Shown here piece after piece: positions 52,954 through 61,813 of a DNA stretch of 64,000 nt (position 1 is the stretch's first letter; each line of letters opens with the position of its first letter). The position numbers were made by a program, and so were the translations under genes. Source of the DNA: Ferruginibacter albus (GTDB lineage: Bacteria; Bacteroidota; Bacteroidia; Chitinophagales; Chitinophagaceae); NCBI RefSeq assembly GCF_020042285.1, contig NZ_CP083388.1:2878001-2942000 (forward strand), given 5' to 3'. The notes below the pieces were generated by a model. It worked only from the letters and a program-made list of their open reading frames with translations. It was not told where the DNA came from and did not search any database.

Positions 52954-54510
52954 ATGCACATGCAAAAAATAATTTCTGCTAAAAATTTCATTATCCTTGC
53001 GGCTACTGCATTTTCTATCAGCTCTTGTAGTAAGAGCGGTAAAAGTGGCAAATCATCTGTAACAGGATGGAACTACGATGATCCAAAAATGGGAAATTAT
53101 CACGTTGCCAAGTTAAAATACCCTAAGGCTGGTCCTGGGTTGGTATTTGTGGAAGGTGGTACTTTCTTAATGGGAGCTAAAGACGAGGATGTAATGCGTG
53201 ACTGGAACAATGTTCCCCGTCGTGTTACTGTTCCTTCTTTTTTTATAGATGAAACAGAAGTTGCCAATGTACACTATCGTGAATATTTATATTGGTTAAA
53301 CAATACTTTCAGCGGCGATACAGCTATTATGCGTAAAGCACTTCCTGATACTCTTTGCTGGAGACAAGAATTAGCATATAACGAACCTTACGTAGAATAT
53401 TACTTGCGTTATCCTGCTTATAACTACTACCCTGTTGTAGGTGTTAGCTGGTTACAGGCTCATGATTTTTGCGTTTGGAGAACTGATAGAGTAAATGAAT
53501 TAACACTTGTTCAAAAAGGTTATTTAAAACCTGATTTTGCAAAAAAAGAAATGAAAGGTGGTGGTGCAGATGCATCATTTAATACAGATGCTTATTTAAT
53601 TAATCCTGAATTGATCACCAATAAAGGAAAGCCTAAAAAATCTGATCTAAAAGACGTTAATAATAAACCTAGAACTACTGTACAGATGGAAGATGGTATT
53701 TTAAACATGGGATACCGTTTACCAACAGAAGCTGAATGGGAATATGCTGCATATGGTTTAGTTGCTCAAAACCCTGCTCCCCGTCAAAAAGAAGGAAAAC
53801 CGGGTGAAGAGTTGGAAACAAATCAACAGATCTATTCATGGAGCAAAAACCCGAATGGTTTACGTGATAGCAAAAGAGGTACATGGCAAGGACGTTTCTT
53901 AGCAAACTTTAAACGCGGTAGTGGTGATAATATGGGTGTTGCAGGTGGTTTGAATGACCGTTCTGCTATTCCTGGTGAAATTCACTCCTTCTTTCCTAAT
54001 GCATTTGGTTTATACAATATGTGCGGTAACGTAAATGAGTGGGTAATGGACGTTTACAGACCATTATCTCCCGGTGACGTAGAAGATTTCAATGCTTTCC
54101 GTGGTAACAGATTTCAGAAATATTATAAAAATGGTTCCGGAGAATATGAAAGAGATTCAATGGGTATTTTAAAGAAAGTAGATGTTAGTGATGAGGAAAC
54201 TAAAAACCGTCGCAACTATCAACACAACTATGGCTTGAACTTTAAAGATGGAGATAGCTCTACTCAAACATTTTATGATTACGGTAATACTACTTTGATC
54301 AGCGATAAATCAAGAGTATATAAAGGTGGTAGCTGGAATGACAGAGCTTATTGGTTATCTCCAGGCACTCGTCGCTTCTTAGAAGAAGATCAATCTTCAA
54401 GCACTATCGGTTTCCGTTGCGCTCAAACATATATGGGTGCGCCTGAAGGACCCGGCTTTAAAGAAGGTAATATCTTCAGCAAGCGTAAACAAAACAGCAG
54501 AAAGAAATAA
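52954..54510 (+). CDS. gldJ: Gliding motility / T9SS lipoprotein GldJ
   Basis: A ~518-residue lipoprotein with a lipobox (AFSISSC, Cys ~26) and a formylglycine-generating-enzyme-like (SUMF1) fold. Signature parts are GGTFLMGA, PSFFIDETEVANVHYREYL, RLPTEAEWEYAA, NMCGNVNEWVMDVY and KGGSWNDRAYWLSPGTRR. GldK has the same fold, but the location next to porV and murF, as I recall from Flavobacterium, and the absence of gldL-N favour GldJ. It stabilises the T9SS complex. I choose the ATG at 52954 (another ATG lies two codons on). A longer form would start at 52834. Confidence 0.85.
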   Translation: MHMQKIISAKNFIILAATAFSISSCSKSGKSGKSSVTGWNYDDPKMGNYHVAKLKYPKAGPGLVFVEGGTFLMGAKDEDVMRDWNNVPRRVTVPSFFIDETEVANVHYREYLYWLNNTFSGDTAIMRKALPDTLCWRQELAYNEPYVEYYLRYPAYNYYPVVGVSWLQAHDFCVWRTDRVNELTLVQKGYLKPDFAKKEMKGGGADASFNTDAYLINPELITNKGKPKKSDLKDVNNKPRTTVQMEDGILNMGYRLPTEAEWEYAAYGLVAQNPAPRQKEGKPGEELETNQQIYSWSKNPNGLRDSKRGTWQGRFLANFKRGSGDNMGVAGGLNDRSAIPGEIHSFFPNAFGLYNMCGNVNEWVMDVYRPLSPGDVEDFNAFRGNRFQKYYKNGSGEYERDSMGILKKVDVSDEETKNRRNYQHNYGLNFKDGDSSTQTFYDYGNTTLISDKSRVYKGGSWNDRAYWLSPGTRRFLEEDQSSSTIGFRCAQTYMGAPEGPGFKEGNIFSKRKQNSRKK

Positions 54511-54529
54511 TATTCAAATAAGTTATTCA

Positions 54530-54561
54530 AAACCCTTCCTAATTACGGAAGGGTTTTTTGT
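54530..54561 (+). terminator. Rho-independent terminator after gldJ
   Basis: AACCCTTCC (54531-54539) and GGAAGGGTT (54547-54555) form a perfect 9-bp stem with a TAATTAC loop, followed by TTTTT. It lies 20 bp after the gldJ stop and 31 bp before murF. Confidence 0.9.
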
Positions 54562-54592
54562 TTTAATAGCTTTCTCTATATATTTTTGATTT

Positions 54593-55876
54593 ATGCAAAT
54601 TGCTCAACTATACTCCATCTTTTTAGAATATCCTTCTATACAAACAGACACAAGGAAACTACAGTCCGGCGACATTTTCTTTGCATTAAAAGGAGACAAT
54701 TTTAATGGTAATCTTTTTGCAAAACAAGCATTGGAAAAAGGTGCTGCTTATGTTATAGTTGATGAAGAACCTGGTTTTACAGATAAAAGAATCATTACAA
54801 CAACAGATGTATTGACCACTTTACAGCTATTGGCAAAACATCATCGCGAACAATTTAATATTCCGTTTATAGCCATAACAGGAAGCAACGGTAAAACAAC
54901 TACCAAAGAATTGATACATGAAGTTTTAACTACCAGCTATAAAACGTATACCACTAAAGGTAACCTGAATAACCATATCGGTATTCCGCTTACTATCTTA
55001 TCTGTTAAGAAAGATGCTGCAATAGCAGTGATCGAAATGGGCGCCAATCATCAAAAAGAAATACAAGGGTATTGTGAATATACAAAGCCTACGCACGGAT
55101 TAATTACCAATGTGGGCAAAGCGCATTTAGAAGGTTTTGGCGGAGAAGAAGGCGTTAGAAAAGGGAAAGGTGAATTGTTTGACTATTTACGAGCTAACAA
55201 AGGCACAGCTTTCATCTTCCATGATTTTGATTATTTGCTGGAAATGAGCAGCGGTATTGATAACATAATTTCTTACGGAACAAAAAATGCTGATATCATT
55301 GGAAATGCACTGCAAAACGAAAATGAATATTTGCAGGTTGTATTTGAAAAAGGAACTTCTATTAAAAAAATAAATACCAATCTTGTTGGAACTTATAATT
55401 TACCCAACGTATTGGCAGCAGTAACACTTGGCAAATATTTTACTGTTGATGATGAGAAAATAAAAACAGCGCTGGAAAATTATGTACCCTCCAACAGTCG
55501 TTCTCAATTAATAGAAAAGGATAGTAACAAAATAATACTCGACGCTTATAACGCTAATCCATCCAGCATGAAGGCGGCTATTGAAAACTTTGTAAAAATG
55601 AAAGCCGATAATAAAATTTTATTGTTGGGAGGAATGATGGAATTAGGGTATGAAAGCGTAAAAGAGCATCAATCTATCATAAATCTCATTCAGTCTTATG
55701 GCGGCTGGAAACAAGTTGTTTTAGTAGGTGGTGATTACAACAAAACAACCAATCCTTTTATTAATTTTTCCAATGCAGCAGAGGCTAAACAATGGTTTCA
55801 GCAGCAGCATTTTTCCAATGCTACTATTCTTGTAAAAGGCTCCAGAAGTATGCAAATGGAAAAGGTATTGGAATAA
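54593..55876 (+). CDS. murF: UDP-MurNAc-tripeptide D-alanyl-D-alanine ligase
   Basis: A 427-residue Mur ligase that adds D-Ala-D-Ala to the peptidoglycan precursor. The N-terminal domain shows DTRKLQSGDIFFALKGDNFNGNLF (in parts DTRKLQSGDIFFALKG). The ATP site AITGSNGKTTTKELI (~96-110) and the central NHIGIPLTILS, plus YNANPSSMKAA (~325), are all present. It follows gldJ, with a terminator between them, and converges with lysA across 1 bp. Confidence 0.95.
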   Translation: MQIAQLYSIFLEYPSIQTDTRKLQSGDIFFALKGDNFNGNLFAKQALEKGAAYVIVDEEPGFTDKRIITTTDVLTTLQLLAKHHREQFNIPFIAITGSNGKTTTKELIHEVLTTSYKTYTTKGNLNNHIGIPLTILSVKKDAAIAVIEMGANHQKEIQGYCEYTKPTHGLITNVGKAHLEGFGGEEGVRKGKGELFDYLRANKGTAFIFHDFDYLLEMSSGIDNIISYGTKNADIIGNALQNENEYLQVVFEKGTSIKKINTNLVGTYNLPNVLAAVTLGKYFTVDDEKIKTALENYVPSNSRSQLIEKDSNKIILDAYNANPSSMKAAIENFVKMKADNKILLLGGMMELGYESVKEHQSIINLIQSYGGWKQVVLVGGDYNKTTNPFINFSNAAEAKQWFQQQHFSNATILVKGSRSMQMEKVLE

Positions 55877-55877
55877 A

Positions 55878-57089
55878 TTATCCAATTACCTGATTACGTA
55901 ACAGGTCCTCAAATACATCTCTTTTGCGTATAAGCTGCGCTTTACCATCTTTCACCAACACTTCAGCAGGCTTATAGCGGGAATTAAAATTAGAAGACAT
56001 TTCAAATCCGTAAGCGCCTGCATTATAAAATACCAGCAGATCATTTTCACGTATTTCAGGGAGTTTTCTATCCCAGGCAAAAGTGTCGGTTTCACAAATA
56101 TTACCAACAATGGAATATTTTTTTTCTTCACCGTCAGGATTGCTTATGTTCTCTATATGATGATAGGCATCGTAAAACATCGGGCGGATCAAATGATTGA
56201 AACCGCTGTTAACGCCGGCAAATACTGTGGCGTTCGTCTCTTTTAAAACATTTACACCAGTAATTAAATAACCACATTCGCTTACCATGAATTTACCCGG
56301 TTCAAACCATACCTGCAAATGCTTTCTATTGGGGTTAGGATGATTCGCAAACGCTTCTCCTACTTTTTGCGCCAATAAATGTATATCTGTTTCATAGTCG
56401 TGTTTTTTATACGGCACTTTAAAACCACCACCCAGATCAATTGATTCGAGCTCATTGAACTGAGGAATGATATCAAACAACACTTCAATGCCTTTTACAA
56501 AAACGTCAACATCTTTGATCTCACTACCGGTGTGTATGTGCAGGTTGCGGATAAAAATATCATATTGTTTTACCAATGATAGTATATTATCGAGCTGGTC
56601 AACAGGTATTCCGAATTTACTTTTATCATGCCCTGTTGAAATTTTCAAATTACCACCCGCCAAAATATTTGGGCGTAAGCGAATACCAACAGGATAACTG
56701 TGCCCGTATTTTTTGCCAAATTTTTCAAGGTTATGAAGGCTGTCGATATTAATATGCACTCCTTCTTTTACAGCTTCCTCTATTTCTGCAAAATCAATTC
56801 CGTTGGAAGTATATAAAATGTTTGAAGGTGCAAAACCTGCCAGCACAGCCAGTTTTACTTCATTAATAGAACTGCAATCAACACTGGCACCAATGCTTTT
56901 TATATGTTTTAATATATTAACGTTGGTAAGCGCTTTACAAGCGTAGAAAAATCTTGTATCTGTTTTTGCAAAAGCATCTGTCAATTTTTTGTATTGCTCT
57001 GTTATACGTTCTGCATGATACACATATACGGGTGTACCAAATTCTTCGGCAATTTCTTTTAATTGTTGATGTGATAATACCTGGGACAT
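55878..57089 (-). CDS. lysA: Diaminopimelate decarboxylase
   Basis: A 403-residue PLP enzyme that makes lysine from meso-diaminopimelate. The PLP lysine segment FFYACKALTNVNIL (~46-59), HIHTGSEIKD (~195), the GGGFKVPY phosphate loop (~226) and the C-terminal CETDTFAWDRKLPE active-site Cys are present. It converges with murF. The aspartate kinase at 11371 starts the same pathway, and no dap genes are in the window. Confidence 0.95.
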   Translation of the reverse strand: MSQVLSHQQLKEIAEEFGTPVYVYHAERITEQYKKLTDAFAKTDTRFFYACKALTNVNILKHIKSIGASVDCSSINEVKLAVLAGFAPSNILYTSNGIDFAEIEEAVKEGVHINIDSLHNLEKFGKKYGHSYPVGIRLRPNILAGGNLKISTGHDKSKFGIPVDQLDNILSLVKQYDIFIRNLHIHTGSEIKDVDVFVKGIEVLFDIIPQFNELESIDLGGGFKVPYKKHDYETDIHLLAQKVGEAFANHPNPNRKHLQVWFEPGKFMVSECGYLITGVNVLKETNATVFAGVNSGFNHLIRPMFYDAYHHIENISNPDGEEKKYSIVGNICETDTFAWDRKLPEIRENDLLVFYNAGAYGFEMSSNFNSRYKPAEVLVKDGKAQLIRKRDVFEDLLRNQVIG

Positions 57090-57166
57090 TTCTAACCTTG
57101 TTTGTTAAATAAAAAAGGCATGAATAATTTCATACCTCTTGCTATTCGCTTTGTAAAGTATGTTGT

Positions 57167-57862
57167 TTACGTTTCTGATTGCTTGTCATCTTGTGCAGGC
57201 TCGTCATTCACAATTTCCTGTTCTACTATTTCTTCATTCACTCCTTCCAATTGTTCTTCCATTGGTTCAATTGCTGCTTCAGCCTCTGACACTATTGTTG
57301 CCTGTACCAACTCTTCCATCAACACTTCACTTATCTTGGGTAGATCATCAGGGCCATTAATTCCAAAATAATCCATAAATGATTTAGATGTTGAGTATAT
57401 CAGCGGCTTACCAACAGCTTCTTCATTTCTTCCTGAAATAATGATGAGATCTTTTTCCAATAACTTTTGTACTGCATAATCGCAGTTAACACCACGGATC
57501 GATTCGATCTCACTTTTGGTGATCGGTTGCTTGTATGCAATAATTGCCAAAGTTTCCAACGATGCAGTAGAAAGACGTTTTAAAAACTTATCGCCGTTTA
57601 ATTGTGCAACCGTTTTATGATATTCTTTCTTTGTAAGAAACTGCCAGCCGCCACCGCTTTGCACCATTTCAAAAGAATAAAACTCACCGCTGTACTTTTC
57701 ACGAATACCTTCTATTGCAGCTTCTATCTGTTCCAATGTTGCTCTGTCTTCAATAAAAGCCAACGCATTATTCAGCAAGTCCACCAACTCTAAGGTTGTA
57801 AGTGGCTTTTCACTGGCAAATATCAATGCCTCAATATGTGGTATTATCTGTGAAAGTTCCAT
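57167..57862 (-). CDS. scpB: SMC-ScpAB complex subunit ScpB
   Basis: A 231-residue protein with two winged-helix domains (~1-175), the ScpB fold. The motifs are IEALIFASEKPLT (~9-21), LATLAIIAYKQPIT-like TLAIIAYKQPITKSEIESIRG (~97-117, in parts IAYKQPITKSE), and a FGINGPDDLP end. The last ~45 residues are acidic and low in complexity. ScpB works with SMC and ScpA in chromosome condensation. scpA is not adjacent. Confidence 0.93.
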   Translation of the reverse strand: MELSQIIPHIEALIFASEKPLTTLELVDLLNNALAFIEDRATLEQIEAAIEGIREKYSGEFYSFEMVQSGGGWQFLTKKEYHKTVAQLNGDKFLKRLSTASLETLAIIAYKQPITKSEIESIRGVNCDYAVQKLLEKDLIIISGRNEEAVGKPLIYSTSKSFMDYFGINGPDDLPKISEVLMEELVQATIVSEAEAAIEPMEEQLEGVNEEIVEQEIVNDEPAQDDKQSET

Positions 57863-57880
57863 TATTCAATTAGCACATTA

Positions 57881-58762
57881 TTATCCCTGTAATGCTGCGG
57901 CACCGCTTACAATTTCCGTTAATTCGGTTGTAATAGCCGCCTGTCTCGCACGGTTGTAACTGATCTTTAAAGATTTTAATAACTCATTGGCATTGTCGCT
58001 CGCTTTGTCCATCGCTGTCATTCTAGCCCCATGTTCACTTGCATTTGCGTCCAACACCGCTTTGTATAATTGCGTGTTCAATATTTTAGGGATCAATTCT
58101 GTTACCAGTTCTGCTTTGCCCGGTTCGTAAATGAAATCGGCTTTCTTTTGTCCTGCTTGTGCCTCTACTTTTTTTACAGGTAAAAATTGTTCGGCAATAA
58201 ACTGTTGAGTAGCCGCATTTTTAAACTCACTGTAAATAACCTCTACCGCATCAAATTCTTTATTCGCAAATGCATCTCTTGCATATTGAGCAGCAGCCTG
58301 CACCTTATCAAAGCTCAAGCCTGTAAATATATCCCAGAATTTATCGATTACATTGAATTTATTCTTCGCAAAATGCTCATATCCTTTTTTACCGATCGGT
58401 AATATCTGAACATTTCCTTTTTGCTGTTGACTGCTGTATTTATCAGCGATGACCTGTTTCGCTAATTTAATAAGATTACTATTGTAACCACCACAAAGAC
58501 CTCTATCGCTGGTAACCACAATGATCAATACTTTTTCTACCGGGCGTTCAACTGCCAGGTCTATGTTTACATCACCTTCGCCGCTGCTTACAATGTTAGC
58601 CAGCATTTCCTGTAACTTTTGCGCATATGGGCGCATTTGTGTAATAGCATCCTGTGCACGACGTAACTTGGCAGCACTCACCATTTTCATTGCTTTGGTT
58701 ATCTGCTGCGTACTTTGAACTGATTTTATCCGGTTACGAACTTCTTTTAAAGCACCACTCAT
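57881..58762 (-). CDS. atpG: ATP synthase F1 gamma subunit
   Basis: A 293-residue gamma subunit, the rotating stalk of F1 ATP synthase. The ends are diagnostic: EVRNRIKSVQSTQQITKAMKMV near the N-terminus (in parts RIKSVQSTQQITKAMK), and the C-terminal RAMTAMDKASDNANEL and RARQAAITTELTEIVSGA segments. The middle has SDRGLCGGYNSNL (~85). No atpA or other ATP synthase gene lies next to it, which is unusual for atpG. scpB follows 18 bp downstream. Confidence 0.96.
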   Translation of the reverse strand: MSGALKEVRNRIKSVQSTQQITKAMKMVSAAKLRRAQDAITQMRPYAQKLQEMLANIVSSGEGDVNIDLAVERPVEKVLIIVVTSDRGLCGGYNSNLIKLAKQVIADKYSSQQQKGNVQILPIGKKGYEHFAKNKFNVIDKFWDIFTGLSFDKVQAAAQYARDAFANKEFDAVEVIYSEFKNAATQQFIAEQFLPVKKVEAQAGQKKADFIYEPGKAELVTELIPKILNTQLYKAVLDANASEHGARMTAMDKASDNANELLKSLKISYNRARQAAITTELTEIVSGAAALQG

Positions 58763-58792
58763 GTTTGATTCGGTTTAACTCTTTTCGGGGGG

Positions 58793-58800
58793 CAAAGGTA
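58793..58800 (-). promoter_or_regulatory. Candidate -7 element for atpG
   Basis: On the minus strand this reads TACCTTTG, an exact TAnnTTTG match, 31 bp upstream of the atpG ATG. It supports separate transcription of atpG. Confidence 0.45.
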
Positions 58801-58946
58801 GGGCAAAATCAGTTGATAATTTATTCGAAAATGAGAATTTTTACCCTGTTTATACCCAGTTTATGCTTCAAATTGAGTATTTCCTGCCCGTAAAGCCCAA
58901 ATTGCTTTTATGGTATTAAAAATCACATCCCTCTAAATCATTATTT

Positions 58947-59102
58947 ATGCAACCGATTACTAACAAAAGCATTATAGCATCTCCGATAATACGCTCATTA
59001 ACGATATTATCCTGCAGCAAAGAAAATACGACCGGTGGAGTGAGTTTAGAAGATAATAATTTTTCGTTCGATAGTAAACTAATGGTACATCAACAGAAAT
59101 GA
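58947..59102 (+). pseudogene. Decayed lipoprotein gene remnant (51 codons)
   Basis: A 51-codon frame reads like the start of a lipoprotein: a positively charged start, hydrophobic ASPIIRSLTILSC with a lipobox-like LSC, then a polar SKENTTGGVSLEDNNFSFDSKL segment. The signal is broken by Pro and Arg residues, and the frame stops soon after. It is most simply a truncated and decayed lipoprotein gene. A tiny functional gene is possible but less likely. Confidence 0.4.
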
Positions 59103-59155
59103 TCTAAAAAATTAAGTGCTTATACAAAAGCCTTTAGGAATATTTAAACAAACCC

Positions 59156-59174
59156 GTCTTCGACAAGCTCAGAC
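59156..59174. repeat. Short palindromic motif CTTCGACAAGCTCAG
   Basis: GTCTTCGACAAGCTCAGAC has GTCT/AGAC arms around CTTCGACAAGCTCAG, a motif I know as a widespread intergenic hairpin repeat in many bacterial genomes. It is a single copy in the 450-bp gap between atpG and the DUF2911 gene. Confidence 0.5.
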
Positions 59175-59216
59175 TGAAAGCTTAATAATTCTGCTTTTCT
59201 ATACCCGATAAGCAAT

Positions 59217-60323
59217 TTAATTAATATCCTTACCTGCTTTTAATTTTTCAATTATTGTTTGCATGTTGTTTTTATTGATCATATCAGGAGCCTGTGGCAA
59301 GGCAATGTTTGCATATTTTAGTGCTTCCTTGTAATTTCCTTCTGCGCTTAAGCAACGTGCCATACCCACATTGGTAGTAAATTGGTTCGGAAACTTTTTA
59401 TAGTTTGCCCTGAAAGCTGCACAAGCTTCTTTTGTACGTTTGTTCGTTAATAATTGCCTTGCATAATTGTGTACATCGCTTATAGATCCCAATGGCATTG
59501 CTTCTTTCATCACTGAATCAGCCTCCGCCGGTTTACCCATAAGCTGCAACAGTCTTGATTTTACAGATAATGTTTTAAAATTCTTTTCTCCTACAAATGT
59601 TCCGTTAATAGAATAATCAGCCCATTGCAGCGCTTCATCCAAATTGGTATTATTATCAGCACACCACTCTGCAGCATACTCCCAAGCTTTCCAATCAAAA
59701 CCTCTTTGGCTAATTAATTCACGTCTGAAAGATTCGATCTGGCCTTTATTAACATCCACTTCTATTTTAAAAGGAATAGAAAGGTATTCCCACTCCAGTG
59801 CAACAACAGCACTGTTAGTCGTTTCATCAGTAAATTCATATTTCAGCCATTCCACTTCTTTTTCTAAAGGCTTGTTTTTTACAGACACTCTTAATGCATC
59901 TTTGGTAGAATCATAAAAGAAGCTTCCCCAAGCGGAATTGGTTTTAGAAAAAATTATTGTCGATTCATCTTTACCTACCGCAATAAAGAATGCATATTTA
60001 CCTGCAGGCAGATCCTTGCCTTCTATTTTTACATCACCGGAAAATTCTATTGTTGTATTTTCATTTGCACCTGCACGCCATGGTGAAGCTTTGCTGGTAC
60101 CAAAGCCCAATGCATTAAAGCCATAAGGAACCAACGATCCCCATATCTTTCCTTCTCTTCCCTTAACGCCCGGACGGTCATAATTAATTTCTACTTCCGT
60201 AATACCAATATGTTCGCCAACCATTGCTTTTTTATTACCGCCATTTTGAAGTGCAGTTAAAAACTGTGCCTGTGTAGATGAATAAGAAAGGAAGATCACT
60301 ATGCAAATAATAAACTGTTTCAT
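59217..60323 (-). CDS. Exported DUF2911 protein with TPR-like tail
   Basis: A 368-residue exported protein with a signal peptide (~1-19). Residues ~20-180 form a DUF2911 domain, with EVEINYDRPGVKGREGKIWG, FGFGTSKASPWRAGANENT-like and DLPAGKYAFFIAVGKDE pieces. Residues ~200-368 are helical and TPR-like, containing ALQWADYSI and KEALKYANIAL. The function is unknown. Bacteroidota have several such proteins. It stands alone on the minus strand. Confidence 0.85.
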   Translation of the reverse strand: MKQFIICIVIFLSYSSTQAQFLTALQNGGNKKAMVGEHIGITEVEINYDRPGVKGREGKIWGSLVPYGFNALGFGTSKASPWRAGANENTTIEFSGDVKIEGKDLPAGKYAFFIAVGKDESTIIFSKTNSAWGSFFYDSTKDALRVSVKNKPLEKEVEWLKYEFTDETTNSAVVALEWEYLSIPFKIEVDVNKGQIESFRRELISQRGFDWKAWEYAAEWCADNNTNLDEALQWADYSINGTFVGEKNFKTLSVKSRLLQLMGKPAEADSVMKEAMPLGSISDVHNYARQLLTNKRTKEACAAFRANYKKFPNQFTTNVGMARCLSAEGNYKEALKYANIALPQAPDMINKNNMQTIIEKLKAGKDIN

Positions 60324-60470
60324 ATAATTAGTTTTTGGTGATCTAATGTACTCAACCTTAACGGCAAATAAAACAGGAATTGATGGACGGCAAAGATGCT
60401 TCTTAAGCGGCTTTGCCTCATCAACTTGCCTGCTTCTAAAAAATATTTACCTTACAGTAAACTTTACAAA

Positions 60471-60719
60471 ATGAAGAGAATAGTTTTTTTACTTGTTATT
60501 TTAATGGCTTTGACCTACTTCACTAACCCGGGCTATGAAAAACATCTAAATAAACTAAAAGAAAAATTTGCCGACGAATATGCACAGTTTGCAGAAAGTG
60601 GCGGAGATTTTGATGCTGCCTTCGAATACCATAACTATTATTTTTTTTCTACCACCACCGATAAAGCGTCCGACCTGCATGAATTGGCAACTATTGGTAT
60701 TTTAGGATTTGTACTTTGA
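60471..60719 (+). CDS. Small protein with one membrane segment
   Basis: An 82-residue protein with an N-terminal hydrophobic segment (RIVFLLVILMALTYF, ~3-17), then a charged stretch NPGYEKHLNKLKEKFADEY (in parts) and a short hydrophobic C-terminus (IGILGFVL). The start is the ATG at 60471, since the upstream portion of the frame has no good signal. It loosely recalls small DUF4359-like proteins, but I am not sure. It converges with the YdeI-like gene with a 2-bp gap. Confidence 0.5.
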   Translation: MKRIVFLLVILMALTYFTNPGYEKHLNKLKEKFADEYAQFAESGGDFDAAFEYHNYYFFSTTTDKASDLHELATIGILGFVL

Positions 60720-60721
60720 TA

Positions 60722-61243
60722 TTAACCCAACAGGTCTTTACGATCCTTCTTTTGCATCTGCATCATAATTCCAAAATGCCAGCCTTTACTTAACGCATTT
60801 ACTGCTTGTGCAATACGTTTGGCTTTGGTAGGTTCTGTTTTGGCACTCTTTATCCAATTGCCATAATAATTCTGATGCCCTTTGGTAAGTTTTTTAAAAT
60901 TCTCAAAAGCTTTCGGTTCATCCTGCAAACATTCCAGTAATTCCTGCGGTACCGTTGTCTCCTCTTTATCTTCTTCAATAGCCACTTTTAGTGTAGCACC
61001 TTTTCGTTTACCAATTTCCTTTCGTATAGTGGCATTTAGCGCCATTATAAATTTTCCATCACCCATTGGCATTAATGCAATGCCTTTTATGGGATGATCA
61101 TCCAGCTTACCTTTAACGCGGAACGATTTTTTATTTCCCGGTTTTAATTTTTGTGCAATGGAAGCATCCAGTTCAATATAAGTCCAGCCGGTTTTTTCTC
61201 CCTGCTCAGCAAATTGTAATATAGTAGTGGTAAAACGAACCAT
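60722..61243 (-). CDS. YdeI/OmdA-type DUF1905 protein
   Basis: A 173-residue protein. The N-terminal ~85 residues form a DUF1905-like domain (TGWTYIELDASIAQ, HPIKGIALMPMGDGKFIMAL). The C-terminal ~70 residues match the YdeI/OmpD-associated family (KLTKGHQNYYGNWIKSAKTEPTKAKRI). Such proteins are annotated as bacteriocin-protection-like, but the molecular role is unclear. It converges with the small gene on the left. Confidence 0.85.
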   Translation of the reverse strand: MVRFTTTILQFAEQGEKTGWTYIELDASIAQKLKPGNKKSFRVKGKLDDHPIKGIALMPMGDGKFIMALNATIRKEIGKRKGATLKVAIEEDKEETTVPQELLECLQDEPKAFENFKKLTKGHQNYYGNWIKSAKTEPTKAKRIAQAVNALSKGWHFGIMMQMQKKDRKDLLG

Positions 61244-61813
61244 GCGTTAAAATTACAGATCGGAAATTACTTTGAGAATTTGTTTTGCATAACAACATTA
61301 TCTTCCAATAACCAGACAAACCAACGTTAGATTTAAGCAATTTACTGTTGCAGCGAAACAATAGCAGGTAATGGTAAAGCAACCCGTGCTAACTGTAAAA
61401 CAAATAAATGTAAGGGTTTAGCAACTTATTGTTACCTTAAAACAATTGAAAGTAATTGTAAAACCAATGATGCGGATAGTAAAGCAAGACGGTTGAGAGC
61501 CTGACCAAATTGCAGTTATCCTGAAACAATTTCATGTAAGGGTAAAGCAAATCGTGCCGAGGGTGAAGCATATGAGTGTAAGAGCTAATTAATTAATAAT
61601 GAAGTAGAAATGATGACATGTAAGTATTGAGTAATTGATATAGACCCTTATGCAGGCAGGGATCATAAAAGATAAATGAAAAATAGAAGATATTGCTATC
61701 TTAGTGACTGTTGAAACAATTGAGAAAAGTTTGGTTAAAAGAGCGAACATCGAAACAAATGAAAATAAGGTATCTACGAATTAAAATTTCAAACTGAGAC
61801 ATTCCCCTAATTT
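61244..61813. other. 570-bp gap with no gene
   Basis: No protein gene is supported here. It holds the 21-bp periodic array (61320-61592) and an AT-rich stretch (61593-61813) with no structure I can interpret. Confidence 0.7.
61320..61592. repeat. 21-bp periodic degenerate array, 13 units
   Basis: Thirteen consecutive ~21-bp units each end in a TAAAGCAA-like block (for example TGTAAGGGTAAAGCAA in unit 11, GGTAATGGTAAAGCAA in unit 3), with ~5 variable bases at the start of each. Anchor ends fall at 61340, 61361, 61382, 61403, 61424, 61445, 61466/67, 61487, 61508, 61529, 61550, 61571 and 61592, almost exactly 21 apart. Both frames along the array contain stop codons. I do not recognise it. Confidence 0.7.

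Noticed and set aside
54581..54588. TATTTTTG just before the murF ATG as a -7 motif.
   Set aside because: The predicted start of transcription would fall at or inside the start codon.
61320..61592. CRISPR array.
   Set aside because: Units are degenerate and only 21 bp long, without identical repeats separated by ~30-bp spacers, and no cas genes are present.
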